Below are positions 1 through 11,656 of a stretch of DNA of 29,813 nucleotides, one piece after another (within the stretch, counting starts at the first letter, position 1; the number at the start of each line of letters is the position of its first letter). The translations under genes and the position numbers were made by a program. The DNA is from Apostichopus californicus. Its lineage: Eukaryota > Echinodermata > Holothuroidea > Aspidochirotida > Stichopodidae. The notes beneath the pieces are model-generated. The model was not told the origin of the DNA, made no database searches, and worked only from the letters and a program-made list of their open reading frames with translations. The DNA lies in contig JAIPMN010018241.1 in NCBI GenBank assembly GCA_020650975.1, positions 1 through 29,813 on the forward strand, written 5' to 3'.

Positions 1-155
1 TTGATCGGATTTACAGAAAACAGAACATGCTGTCAGTGTCTAACTACTAAGTAGCTAATGCTTACAAAATCAGGGGGAAAATCCCCCCTTGATGAAATCA
101 TCTTTTTTTGGGGGGGGGGAGGGGATTTCAGATTATTGGGGGGTTTTCAGCGGGG
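1..155. repeat. Direct repeat copy 1 (cut by window edge)
   Basis: This stretch matches 482-636 at a constant offset of 481 bases. The only difference I see is one T/G exchange at the junction of a T-run and a G-run. It contains a 10-base G-run (110-119). The left end is cut by the window, so the full repeat may be longer. No coding function is visible. Confidence 0.9.
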
Positions 156-481
156 ACGTGTATACGAACATAGCAATCTACTTTTAGCAAGGTATTTTCC
201 GTTCACTTAAACACTACACTGAAGAAAGTCAAACTACTTTCGAAAGTCCAGAGCAAGAACTTCCGCGACACAAATGTATTTTAGTGTGTGAGCTGGATAA
301 ACATAACTATGTACAATATGTACGGGATTTTTCTCGATGCAGTATACATCAAGGTTTCGATCCGACTTGGACACCTACAATTTTCTATATCACATAAAAG
401 TTCATGGTAATTACTTGTTTCAAATTAACATTTCTTACGGAACTATGACTGAAATGACAGATTTTCTTTTACAATTGCATT
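156..481. other. Segment between the direct repeats, no recognised gene
   Basis: This 326-base segment separates the two repeat copies. It contains a short open frame at 188-397 (69 codons) and an overlapping one at 337-531. I recognise neither. The first is preceded by TTTTAG, which could be a splice acceptor, but no matching donor or domain supports an exon. Confidence 0.4.
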
Positions 482-636
482 TTGATCGGATTTACAGAAA
501 ACAGAACATGCTGTCAGTGTCTAACTACTAAGTAGCTAATGCTTACAAAATCAGGGGGAAAATCCCCCCTTGATGAAATCATCTTTTTTTTGGGGGGGGG
601 AGGGGATTTCAGATTATTGGGGGGTTTTCAGCGGGG
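482..636. repeat. Direct repeat copy 2
   Basis: This is the second copy of the sequence at 1-155, about 99% identical. After position 636 the two copies diverge completely. The 637-900 flank carries another homopolymer, 14 G at 782-795, and no gene. Confidence 0.9.
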
Positions 637-899
637 GGAATCCAGGTTTTTCGGATTTCCTCCACCTTTCTCAACATTTATTGGTTGATTTGTCTATTAG
701 TGTCTATGTTCATGGTCAGTCACGATATGAGGCGGTGACAGTGCACTATAAACAGCCGAAATTGTGTCCGATGAATTTTCAGGGGGGGGGGGGGGTTTAA
801 AAATATTGTGAATTCACTGCTGAAGGTTATAACTCAATAGGAGAAAATCCTCAAGGAACCATAGTGCCCTTAATTGGGCTCTTGTTTTCTCTTGCACCA

Positions 900-1265
900 A
901 TACGATCTTAACACAAAAATTGTGGTATCATATTCCTCTACACTACATACATACCACTGACCATTAATAATACTGACCACACAATTTGTGGTTCTATGCC
1001 AAAAACCACTAGATGACCATTGATCTGAAGATCCTGAACACCCATTGTGCACACCTCACCAATGATAATACTTTACCAAATATCATGTTTATCCAACTTT
1101 ATTTGCATGAGTAAACGCATTTTGACCATTTCAACAAAATGGCCGAAACATATTCTTGAACACCCCATATGTACCACTGACCAATAATAATACTGACCAC
1201 ATATCATGATCATCCAGTTTATTCTGAAGAGGAAGCATTTTGACCGTTCGACCCCAAACTTTGGT
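900..1265. repeat. Diverged ~120-bp tandem units of a dispersed repeat
   Basis: At least three diverged units recur here. They share phrases such as CCACTGACCA(A)TAATAATACTGACCAC, ATCATG(A/T)T(C/T)ATCCA, GCATTTTGACC and GAACACCC. The same phrases recur at 4250-4480, so this is a dispersed family. The minus-strand open frames here follow the repeat and show no protein features. Confidence 0.6.
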
Positions 1266-1289
1266 TGCGTAATGATAGCCGCACAAGTA

Positions 1290-1536
1290 GACTGATAATG
1301 CAGACAATAGCTAAGCCTCCGCACCTACGGCTACGTGTGGGGGCTTCTAATTAACACAATTCCAAAAGGCTTATTTCCGCCAGTTCCTCGATTAGTGAAC
1401 CGTTATCTGATTGCCTGACAATAGGCGGGAAAGTAGACTGAAGTGAAAATTGATACATGTGTACCTTCTCACAGAATATCAGGATAGACAATAGCTAATC
1501 CTCTCCACCTACGATCATGTGTGGGGACTTGTAATG
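1290..1536. repeat. Pair of diverged direct repeats, ~180 bp apart
   Basis: The phrase GACAATAGCTAA(G/T)CCTC.CCACCTACG, followed by GTGTGGGG and CTTxTAAT, occurs near 1300-1352 and again near 1487-1536. Function is unknown. From 1537 to about 2000 I see only AT-rich non-coding sequence. Confidence 0.55.
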
Positions 1537-2003
1537 AATAAGAATCCACAATCATATCCATTCCATTTCATAATTGGACTTGTTCAAGTCTCCTGCCATT
1601 CACCTGAGGGGAAATGGCAGCACCCATCTCTGATTTTCGGAAAGGGAACAATCTATTTCAATGATTTTTTTTGTCAAATGTTTATCATATACTGCTGCTA
1701 GCCTGCTTCCTAAGTAAATATATTTTGAGGGTTTAATTCCCCTTTAACAGAGAGTAGAAAATGAAGAGTTTACTGACCAAGACATATTTTACTAAATTCG
1801 AAGAGTGAAATGCACTGATATCTTCTGCTGGTTATTTTGTTCAGGCTAATAAGCATGTGTTTTGCGCACTAAGTTACGATTGTCGCGATGAGGAATATGT
1901 ACTCTTAGCAGAACTGGTACATACACACATATACATGCGCAGAAAACGCCAAACTCTTGGACGGATTTTAGGATTTGAAGACGCGGATTCTCCCGGGCCC
2001 TTT

Positions 2004-2050
2004 ACCAAATCTTTGAAAACGTGATGTGTTTGGTAGTCCTTCGGACGACC
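2004..2050. repeat. Stem-loop repeat, copy 1 (TTCG loop)
   Basis: The segment reads ACCAAATCTTTGAAAA, a spacer, then GGTAGTCCTTCGGACGACC. The last part can fold as a stem closed by a TTCG tetraloop. ACCAAA and TTTGGT can also pair across the spacer. A second copy lies at 4171-4220. Confidence 0.65.
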
Positions 2051-2315
2051 CAAAAAAATTAAGGCTTTGAAGAATTATTGAGCCTAATTATATATCATTC
2101 AAAACGAAAGTCAATTCAATTAAATAGTTTCTGAATAACCCCCAAACCATACATAAATTATTTATAAGCATGCGCGATATATTAACTTTACAACATCGTT
2201 AGCAAAAATCTGTACACTAATAAAGTCGCCTAACGTTACTTTCTATTAATGTACTCAGAAAACAAATGAGACTCGTTGCTAAATGTCAATGCAATGTATT
2301 TTGAACGATGTTGTA

Positions 2316-2437
2316 ACCAGGGTCAGAAATAAGCGGGGGCGACGGGCGATTCGCCCTCGCAAGTGCTCAATTTGCCCTTCAAAAACACAATTGCGAGGGC
2401 GAAAAAGAGAAGAGAAATACAACAAAATCACCCTGGT
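2316..2437. mobile_element. 122-bp fold-back (MITE-like) element
   Basis: The ends are perfect 8-bp inverted repeats, ACCAGGGT (2316-2323) and ACCCTGGT (2430-2437). Inside them sits a perfect 11-bp inverted pair, CGCCCTCGCAA (2352-2362) and TTGCGAGGGCG (2391-2401), plus the small palindrome GGGCGATTCGCCC. No target duplication is clear and no protein is encoded. It resembles a short non-autonomous fold-back element, but I cannot assign a superfamily. Confidence 0.6.
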
Positions 2438-2665
2438 AATATTAGGTGTCTGTTTAAAATGAATTGTGACATGTTTTAGCTTTAGCTAGGGTTTGCAGTA
2501 GCAGCGCAAATCGAGCAAACAGTTCTCACAACCCCGCATAAAATTTGAAGCAGTGCGGGAGGGTCGCTCACAATCACCGGAACTTTTCCGCACAGTCACT
2601 GGCAAATTACGGCTTCCACTAAGCAATTTCAGTACCAGCGACAATAACCTAAAATCCCGACAAAT

Positions 2666-3038
2666 CTCCGACCACATGATAGCGTAACTTCACACTAAGG
2701 CAACACTTCAATCTTCGACCACATTTTAGCCTAAGAACCACACTAAGTCAATGGGAAATGTAGCGTAACCATCGGTTTGAAAAAGACCCAAAAAATCCGT
2801 AGCTTTGCTTACATACTTTCCTTGTTGCTTTCGCCGAACGTCACACGCAGTCAACGGGAAAATGTAGCCTAAGCATCTCTTTATTCGCTGAAATTGTGAC
2901 GCAGTTAGCTGGAACAAATATCCGTGAAAAAATGCAACCATCGACCACATGTTAGCCTAACAAGCACACTAAGTCAATGGGAAATGTAGCCTAACCATCG
3001 GTTTGCCAAAACCAAAAAAAAGTGCGTAGCGTTGTTTA
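2666..3038. repeat. 226-bp direct repeat with shared core
   Basis: A block starting TCGACCACAT(T/G)TTAGCC at 2715 recurs at 2941, offset 226. Both copies contain CACACTAAGTCAATGGG, then CATCGGTTTG and finally CGTAGC.TTG.TTAC. A shorter third fragment starts near 2668. The two main copies are roughly 85-90% alike. I see no gene here; the minus-strand open frames lie wholly inside the repeat. Confidence 0.75.
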
Positions 3039-4165
3039 CAACTTGAAATTTGCTGGTAATCGGCAATGGAAGGTATGTGCTATGTCTTAAAGAGGGAATG
3101 CTGTATTTTACGTACACCGTTGCTGTGGCGATGGATTGAAGGTTTTAACTTCGATTACTTTTCAGCGGTATAATGGTTTCGTATTTGGTGGTGAGTGGTT
3201 TCATCCACACACGCAAAAAATATGATTTAAGGAAAGGGCACCTTTAACCTGTGTTTTCTATTTCAGTTGATGGGTTATTGGTTTTTCGTCATATATTGAG
3301 TGGCTTAACGTTATTTGCTAAACGATCGCAAATTTTGGCGATTAAACTTTTAATGAAATTGCTTTACGGTCGCAACACAAGGAAGAGGCTAATTGTAGTT
3401 ACTTTATCCTATTGAATGCTTACAACCATTTCCGTAAACAGCATATTGAACTTTGGAAAAGAGCCCCCATTAACCTTCAAAAAACCCTCGTAAATACATA
3501 AAGAGGGGCGTTTTGAACTTTTCATTTATATTGTTTATCATAAACAATGCGGCGCACGTGTAGCGTCGTTAAAGGCAATTCGGATATATCACGTAAACAC
3601 ATGCATGCTGTCAACATGTGTTAAACCTCAAAATTTCATGATAATTATTTATTGAAGGCCTATAGTAATTACAAGAGAGCAATATCACAGACAAGTTAGT
3701 CAATGTCACATGCAAAACCGTGAAACCCATATAATACTTGTATAAACCACGCAATGCAGTTGAACGATATAAACCCTTCCACAGAGTGGTCTGATCATTA
3801 AATACTGTCCAGTAACGTTAATCAATACACTTAAGATTTCGCAACTGTGATTGGCTGTGAGTGTAGTATAACCCGACAAAGGGTGGGAAACTTACGGATA
3901 TTGTAACCCAATTACGTCAATGGCGCCAAAAACTTGTGTAGTTATGTGAAAGTGTATTTTCAATGACATGAACGTAACGGCAGAACACATTCCACTGTAA
4001 AACAACGATGGCTTTAAAGTAGGCCATATTAGACTACTCCTACACATTGGATAGCGGTCGTCTGTTTTACTTTTAAAAGTTACTTTTTAACGCATGCATG
4101 CTGCATTACGCACCTACACATTTTAGTGTAAAAAAGTGTTAAATTTCAATTTTGCTGGCAAATTT
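3039..4165. other. Gene-free AT-rich stretch
   Basis: I find no open frame of note, no splice-site pair and no repeat structure in this stretch. Confidence 0.5.
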
Positions 4166-4170
4166 GGCAG

Positions 4171-4220
4171 GACTACCAAATCTTTGAAAATCTTTCAAAC
4201 TGGTAGTCCTTCGGACAACC
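4171..4220. repeat. Stem-loop repeat, copy 2
   Basis: GACTACCA (4171-4178) pairs perfectly with TGGTAGTC (4201-4208), and TTTGAAA pairs with TTTCAAA inside it. The sequence continues into GTCCTTCGGAC, a second small hairpin with a CTTCG loop. Much of the copy at 2004-2050 is shared, including ACCAAATCTTTGAAAA and GGTAGTCCTTCGGAC. Confidence 0.7.
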
Positions 4221-4249
4221 TTCTGAAATTCCTGAAAATCCAACACAGC

Positions 4250-4545
4250 TGCTACCCAAATGTACAACCGGTGAATGATAATACTGACCTACATATACAG
4301 GCTACTATCATGATAATCCAACTAATTCATCTGTAGAAGAAGCATTTTGTACTTTTTCACAAAATGGCCAAAACTTACCGCTAGATGACCTTTGACATCA
4401 ACTTCCTGAACACCCTAAATGACCCTACACTTGGTGAACATTATGACCAAGTTTCATTATCATCCATCAAAGACTGTTTAATACGGGAGTAGCGATTTAT
4501 ATAATGTTGACAGACAGATAGAAGGATAGATAGATGGATAGAGCT
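4250..4545. repeat. Dispersed repeat copy ending in a GATA/GACA microsatellite
   Basis: It shares phrases with 900-1265: TGATAATACTGACC, ATCATGATAATCCA, GAAGCATTTTG, CAAAATGGCC and CTGAACACCCT. It ends in a short tetranucleotide run (GACAGACAGATAGAAGGATAG and similar, about 4510-4542), a tail common in animal interspersed repeats. The following 4546-5600 holds a 12-G run (4814-4825) and no recognisable gene; open frames at 5069-5266 on both strands overlap and are unconvincing. Confidence 0.6.
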
Positions 4546-5609
4546 GCACAATGGTATAAGCTTATACTGTAGTAATATGCTGAATGTATTTGCACATTAT
4601 GATCGAAATGATTATTGTGAAGAAATATGATTGCCTGGCCAAAAGGTTACAAAACAGCCTAATTAAATACAGGAACATATCTGTACAGTCAGTGATTAAT
4701 ATGACAATGAAGAGTGTGAAGGGGGAGTGGCTAGTACATTGGTAATCAGTGACTTGTTTTAAAATGATATGGGATTCTCTCCTTTTGTCTTGATTTCAGT
4801 TTGGGCAAACGGAGGGGGGGGGGGGCAATGCATCTCATTCATGAACTTGTATTATCATATGTACATGTATTATCATAGATTTGAAGCATATTAAACTTAC
4901 TACCTAATTTATTAATTTATAAATTCAAATAAAAAGGGGTGATTGGGAAGCCCCCAATTAGTTTTGCAAATTATAGCTATTAACTATTCTAATAATGGGA
5001 ACAATTACCAGAAATTATTCTTAAATAGACTTCAAATACTTAAAAGGATCTTAAAATAGGCATTAACAATGTTAAACATTGCCTGGTTTCAACTTGCAGT
5101 AAAAACGAGTTGTGAAATCAACTTCCAAGTAAAGACTACGTATACAGTACACATACAGTATGTAAAAGTACAATTTCTCACCAATTATGTCATCAACCTT
5201 TCTCACTACCAACCAGGGTGGGTGCTTCAGTTTTTGTATCCATTCAAACGCAATGTCCACACATGAATTCTTACCGACAAGTGATCGCTGAAATAAATTA
5301 TATAATGAAATTCAGAATATTTTACTCCATGACACCACATATACAGCAGAAACTATTCTATTCTATTGAAGGCATACTGGTCAGGTAGTATAACTCCTTA
5401 ATGCCTTCGAGGGCAACAAGAAGACTGGAGCCGCCAATGCCGCCGTTAAATTAAACTTTGGATGACCTCAGTTAGGGTAACACGTAAGTATTGACGCATT
5501 TAGTGTGGAGTGTTACACTATGTTATCGCATGTCATCCCGCAGAATGCTATAGTCGGTGTTACTCAAACATTGTCATTAATTAAAGTGGTGCCAATTGCA
5601 GCTTCCTTT

Positions 5610-5960
5610 TTCTAGAGCTTTCTTGGGCTTAAGAACTGTTCAATTGTGGCTTTTGATGCTGATTGGCCAAGACTCCTCCCACAACCACCATATTGGCTGT
5701 CCCGGCATATACAGGTTTTTTACAGGTCTTTGTGTGATGCCCCCGCAAATGCCCTTATCGAGGCCGGTGGGCAGCCCCCGGGGTAATCCTGTAGTACTTT
5801 GCCATGTTTAAACTTTCAGGGGGTGAATTCATGCTTCCACACATTAAGTCAGTGTGATTAATTCTTCAATGCCTAAAGAACTGCTCTCAATCATGGCTTT
5901 TGATTAGCCAAGAGGAACCTCCCACAACCACCACATGGCTGTCTCGGCATATATGGGTTA
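5610..5960. repeat. Two diverged ~245-bp-spaced repeat units
   Basis: The unit (AAGAACTG, then TCAAT.(G/A)TGGCTTTTGAT, GCCAAGA, CCTCCCACAACCACCA, GGCTGTC.CGGCATAT) occurs at about 5631-5712 and again at about 5876-5956. It is a tandem or duplicated repeat of unknown type with no gene assigned. Confidence 0.65.
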
Positions 5961-6307
5961 AGGAATAGATCATATACAAATGCATTAGTTATTAGTAGGC
6001 TGTGTGTGTTCATATCTAACGGCTTTCCTTTTCTCGTATTGGCTATGTGCATAGTTTTCGCATTTTCTTGGTATTAAATTTAATCAATTCACTTCTCTTT
6101 TTGGGTAAATTTTTTTTAATCTTGACGTGAAACATTATTCTGTATATAACAACGAAGATGATCATATTTTTTAGAATGTCCCCTCACCATCTGTTACGTT
6201 GCAACACGAAAAAGTACCACAGGTTATACCCTATCATCATCATGTTGGAAAACCTTGTTAAATTTCCCGCGAACACACTAAAAACAACTGCCGATATCCG
6301 CGGTGTT

Positions 6308-6412
6308 CGCGCAGCATAATGGCTTGGGGTCCAGGAGCCCGCCTTAAGGCCCCGGTGGGGTCAAAAGGTGAAACCCCTTGTTGGGGTCCAGGGGGCGAAG
6401 GCCCCCGGTAAA
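6308..6412. repeat. GC-rich hairpin repeat
   Basis: This GC-rich island stands out from the AT-rich surroundings. GGGGTCCAGG occurs twice, and GGGGGCGAAGGCCCCC forms a 6-bp stem with a 4-base loop. I read it as part of an interspersed element. The minus-strand open frame across it (6258-6488) is not a convincing gene. Confidence 0.5.
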
Positions 6413-8141
6413 ACTTGGTATTTTTGGCGATAACAAATTCGCAGTTGAGGATGCAAAATACTGAGAATTTTTGAATTTCAATTGTCACGAAGCTGATGAA
6501 AATTTGAAAATAACAAGTTAGAGTAGCTATATTATGTTATAAAATGAAAAGAGATTTAATCTGTCTTACAATCTATCAAAAGTTTGCGAAAATTACAAAA
6601 CTTCCGATATTATTACAACAATGAATAGCGTGCACTATACGTACATCAGTTTACAACTGCAGTGTTTAACCCTACTTAAATACTACGGTAGGCTACATGT
6701 GCTGCAATTTTCCGAGGTACCTTGCCAAACAACTGTAAGCTCATCCCCTGTATAACACCTGTTTGTTAACATTTTTTGGCACGTTTCCAAGGAACGTTTC
6801 ATGGAGTAAACTGTTTTGACTCCACTCTAGAAATAATTAGGTCAGTCAGTAAAGGATCGGTAAAGTTATGCGAAATATTATCTTACACGTTGAAGAAAAG
6901 TAGGTAAAATATCCTCTGTAACATTTAGGTAAGTAAAATACCTAAAGTCAACCTCCGCATGAACAAAACAATCTATTCCCCATGATACACGAGGCACAGT
7001 CCATACTCCATACCATACACGCATAGCACGATAACAAGGCCCCTATAGCTATGGTCATCTTTATGAGAGTAAACCTCGTAATGACATGTTTTAGGCCACT
7101 TGGCATGATAAACTAAATGCTAAATACTGTTTCCATGTTCTTGTAGAAAACGTCAACTTGGCCCCAAAAAATGAGTTGTGTTTTTGTAGTTACGTGAGAT
7201 CCGTAACCGACGAGGTGGTTAGGCTATTTGCTATACACTTAACTATGGTAGGATATGCCAGTTTCGCGTGATTTTTTACCAACTTCCTTTTTTCGTACAC
7301 AAATCGTGATTTCTCTACTGATTTTCAGATTTTTTTCTGTCTGTACAGTCACGTGAATACGTTGTCCATTGAGTAAAGAAAACGTTTTCTAACTAACATA
7401 AAATATAAATATAAACAAAATGGAACGGCAATATTGTTAAAAACATTTCCCGCGAGGCTGATTTATTACAGCAACATTCCCGCGCTGAGCCGTGGATGTC
7501 CATGTGACCCGTATACCCTGAAGTGTGCGAAAATAGCCATTGACATTGCCCTTGTTAGTGGGTTGGGACACATCATTACTCGTGATATTGTGACTAAAAT
7601 TGCGAGCACGCTCTCTTAACATTTGTCTTTTGTTTCTGAAACTTTTCTTCTGAAAATTTCCTCTTTGTTTTTTTTAAAGATGTACTGTCTTTTCCTTCTT
7701 TTTCTTTTTTATATATTTTTCGTCCCGTTTTTTTTCTGTATTTTTCATCTCCAGCCAGGCTATATTTCCCGCTAGCATCGCGGATTTCCCGCGAACCTGG
7801 TTCGGAAGGTTCGCAAGGTTTTCCATTGACCATTTTTTCCCCAGCTTTAGTCTGTGAATAGAGTTCCATATACTCCCCATGAAAATGACCTAAATGACCT
7901 AATTAACGTAGGCTGATGGGTCCGTCCAGAAGAGTCAGGAAGAAAATCTAATACATGGGCACTTCCCCAAGTTTCATCAACATACAAGTCACAGTTAATT
8001 AAATATTAGTGGAAATGCTTTACCATTATTTTCCAAAGACCCCTCCCCCAGGACAGCATTCACTAATTTCTTCCTGCCCACTTTTAACAAGCTGTGGACC
8101 CCCTTGGGTATACACTAAGTCTATAGTAACCCTATAGCTAC
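6413..8141. other. Gene-free stretch with TTTCCCGC motifs and a hairpin
   Basis: No gene is recognised. TTTCCCGC occurs at 7446, 7765 and 7785, with ATTCCCGCGC at about 7476 and an outlying copy at 6263. A perfect 8-bp stem, GCGAACCT/AGGTTCGC, lies at 7791-7814. The lysine-rich minus-strand frame at 7594-7869 comes from T-rich low-complexity sequence. Confidence 0.5.
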
Positions 8142-9359
8142 CAGGGTTGTTGATGATTTTGTTTCTTTCTTAAAATAAAAAAATAAGATTGTTTTATTTA
8201 AATTACAAAATTTTCAATCACATTTAAATTTTATCACAAATGAAACACTCAATTGTCATGTATATCATATAGAAGCTGTCAAGTACAATGTTTAACTTTG
8301 AATTCAGAATCATGAAGGCCCTGGCATCTTAAAAATTACATTGTTTTGAGTGTAGCATACACATACATATATTCATTTAAATTACTCCACCCAGCTAGTG
8401 TTAATTGGGGATTGGGGGTTATTGTATTCTATGCTTTGGATTTTAATCTAGTCAACATGATTGTACAAAGGTAATATTGAAGGCACTTTAATTACTTGTC
8501 CAAAACGGAACAACATTTTTCTTCCGATAGGCATAATAGGCTATATTTCTCAAAAATAGTATTCACATGGAAACCTTAATCTTTGACTCTGCCAAATTTT
8601 TTAAAACAGAGATATTTAGTTGGTGGTCTTGGTTTCAGTATTTATTTGTGCACTTAAATATAATTGACTCGTGCTCGCATATATTGTAAAATCCAGACCA
8701 TTTGGGTGGGATCATCAGATGTACACAAAAATTATGTTGATCAAAATGATCAAAACTATGAGAGGGGGAATACGCCAATGTGCCCCCCTTAAGATGTTCA
8801 CTCACATGCTCATTGGTTTACGTCTTGACGATAACAATTTTGAATAAAACACAAGACTCAGTTTTTTCTTTCATTATTCCAATTTGAAAGTGTAATCATT
8901 GGGATTCTAGTGTAATCATTAGGCTATATTACTATGTATCATCATCATTATGCCATAGCAATGAAGGGATCATGAAATAAATAAAGTAAAAATTAGCATG
9001 AAGTTTCCTTCATCTGTTCATTGAATGAATATCAGCGAAAAACATTGAATTTGATTTCTATTCATAACCAACTTTATGATTTGGGTAACCGAACTTTGGT
9101 AAAATTTGGTTGAATCAATGATATAGAGGGGTACATGTGTTTAAATCATTTTACAGTGTATAATTTGGTGAAATCAGTTGATTCCAATGATTAAATTCGC
9201 TTTAAATAAACTTTTCCGGACGAAAAAAGGGTTTCATTCAGTGATTACAAAAAAAAAAACCATTTAAATCAGTGATTAAAAAAAAGAAACGATTTAAATC
9301 AGTGATTTAAATTGTGATTTTGATCAAATTATGAACATGATATAAATCAAACAACCCTG
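8142..9359. mobile_element. Non-autonomous hAT-type element, 1.2 kb
   Basis: The left end begins CAGGGTTGTTGATGATTT. The right end, read on the other strand, begins CAGGGTTGTTTGATTT, so the termini are inverted repeats with one small indel. The flanks are ATAGCTAC (8134-8141) and CTAGCTAC (9360-9367), matching at 7 of 8 bases, as expected for the 8-bp target duplication of hAT elements. The interior is AT-rich with repeated GATTTAAATCAGTGATT near the right end and encodes no transposase. CAGGG termini plus 8-bp duplications are typical of hAT; the assignment is by termini only. Confidence 0.75.
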
Positions 9360-9469
9360 CTAGCTACTATTAATTTCAAAGTACCAGTTAGCTACTGAGT
9401 AATGTATAGGCTACTGGGTAAATTTTGGGATATGCAATGCGCTTTTTAATTAAAAAGAGAAAAACTGAA

Positions 9470-10000
9470 ATATTTTTATTATTGTTAGTCAGTAACACAC
9501 ATTTCTGATAAGATTGTAATTGTAGGGTAAATTTTGTGGTCAAAAAGGCAACTTTTACTTCAAAAGTAAATATTTTAACCTTTGGCTACAATTTCCACAG
9601 TTTAGAAGGTATATCCCTCCAAATTTACAGATTTGATTTTGATTGTTGTTGGTCAGTTACATCCATTTGGGATAACTGTTCATGGTGGGGTAAATTTATT
9701 GAGTAAAAAATAAGTACTAAAAATGCAGTTTTGAGTAAAAAACCTTAACATTCAAACGATCGCTACTATTTCTACAGTATAGAAGTACACCTCGCAAATT
9801 TACAGATTTTAATGTTGTTGGTCAGTCAGAGACGTTTGGGATAACATTTTTACAATAGGGTTATATTTTTTTTTATTAAAAAATGGAAATTTAGGTTCCT
9901 AAGTGAAAAACTTTAACATGGTTACCATTTCTTAAGTAATGTATTTAATGTACACCTCTGACATTAACATATTTGATTGTTGTTGATCTGTAAAACGCAT
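9470..10000. repeat. ~166-bp tandem repeat, more than 3 diverged copies
   Basis: The anchor TTGTT(A/GG)TCAG-like phrase recurs at 9487, 9651, 9820 and 9985, giving spacings of 164, 169 and 165. Each unit carries an AAATTTACAGATTT-like phrase just before the anchor and a GGGTAAATTT/GGGTTATATTT-like phrase after it. Copies are strongly diverged, so the array is old. No gene is seen. Confidence 0.7.
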
Positions 10001-10376
10001 TGCGTAGAAAAAAATATTTGTGCTTCGTTTTCTGGCATGGCTGATATATACTATTACTAGATTAATGTACTGCTGAAAATCACCACATATGAAATTAGTA
10101 AGAGGGAGGGAAAGGGGTGTTCTGCACTTTCTAGGTTACCCTATACCTAAGGAACTGCAAAATTCGAATTTAATTTGCTCCTCTCATCATGAACTTGCAA
10201 ACTATTAAAATTGTGAAAACCTCAGGTAAACTACTGTATTATTTATTTCAAAATGAATTTTGAAATATTTTATTGATTGTACATGTTTCTTAGAGCTCTT
10301 GGAAGTGAACGCTAGCTATTGTTAGGTTGTTTATTTTTGGAAGACATATTTCTGGGTGTCAGATATTCCCAAAAAT

Positions 10377-10432
10377 GATATGCTGAAACCCCAGCAATGC
10401 TGATGATATGCTGGAACCCCAGCAATGCTGAT
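10377..10432. repeat. 28-bp tandem duplication
   Basis: Two adjacent 28-bp units starting GATATGCTG and ending AGCAATGCTGAT differ at one base (A/G). It is a short local duplication. Confidence 0.85.
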
Positions 10433-11656
10433 CTAATGTAAGACCTTTGTGTTTAAAATGAGACATAAAACTTCACTTACTCATTGTGACCCTCAAATAG
10501 TTTCATTGGTAAAATTCAGGCGGTTCAGTAGTAAAATCCAGGCACTTCCAGCAGATAATTTGGCAAATATTTGGGCCAATTTGTTCCATCCCCCTGCCCC
10601 AACCTCTTCCCAAATGGAGTTGAGCTCTACGATCATGTTTATAATCAATCAAAAAGAGATCTGTCCATCCATACCAAATAACGAACTGCCTTTGAAATCT
10701 TTCACATTGAACTTCAATTTAAAAACGTTTCGATTTTCTTAAATTTAATCTTTTGCTTTAAGCGAGCAGGGTTAGGGTTGTAATAAGGATTTATTAGGGG
10801 AAGTTGCTATTAGCAGTATAGGTAAATTTTTGGTTTGGAAAGGAAATGTCATCAGAATTTTGTTACTGTTTAGGTATAATATAGACTTACAACTATGGTA
10901 GGCTGCACACTTATAAATTATATGTACAGTGCTATTAAAAGAACGTATGGACACATTATAAAAAGCTACAATTCATTACAAATGGAAGATGCATGCACAG
11001 TTTGTAATAGCCATGCAGTATCCACTAGCCTTTTCTATTTTCTTGATTGGTTATTTCGGACTAAGTCTTAAAATTGTTGGTAGTCTTGACCTTTAGACTT
11101 TTGTAGGGCATACTAAATGAAACACAGATTAAGTTTGATGTAATGCAGATGGAATAGAGAGAAAGTATTCACAAGCTGATTTATTAGGTGAGATAGATTT
11201 TCATGTTTATATAATCCATTCAAACTGTCAAGGTATCTGGTGGGAAAGCAGCCCTATACATCTCAATTAACCTTGAACCTGTGTGACATTGATATACAGT
11301 CATCAGTGCCATTATATGTCCCCAGAGGCTATGGTGAGCAAACACAATATGAATGGATTGTTGTATCTTAGAAACTGTGGATTCTCTCAAAGCTGTTATG
11401 CTTTAGGTACAAAAAATAATTTGGGACAAAATCCAAACACCTTCATCAATTCCCAAACAGTTGCTTATTGCTTTCAAATATCAAAATTCATTCCAAAAGC
11501 ATACAAATAAATGTATTGTACATTAAGAATGCCCCAAATAAGAGTCAACTACAGACAGAATTTCTACTTAAGTTGGACTAATCTGTTATTTGTTTTCCAA
11601 CACAGTGGAACTCAATATGCTGTCATGTAGAACAAATATTCACAATGTAGTGCATA
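10433..11656. other. Gene-free AT-rich stretch
   Basis: An open frame of 97 codons (10449-10742) is the longest here. Its product has no domain, signal or composition I recognise, and no splice sites or repeats support it. I do not annotate it as a gene. Confidence 0.4.

Noticed and set aside
7594..7869. Minus-strand lysine-rich 91-codon open frame
   Set aside because: It arises from T-rich low-complexity DNA on the + strand, with no domain and no splice or start context.
10449..10742. 97-codon + strand open frame
   Set aside because: No recognisable family, motif or compositional sign of coding, and this length is expected by chance in a 30-kb window.
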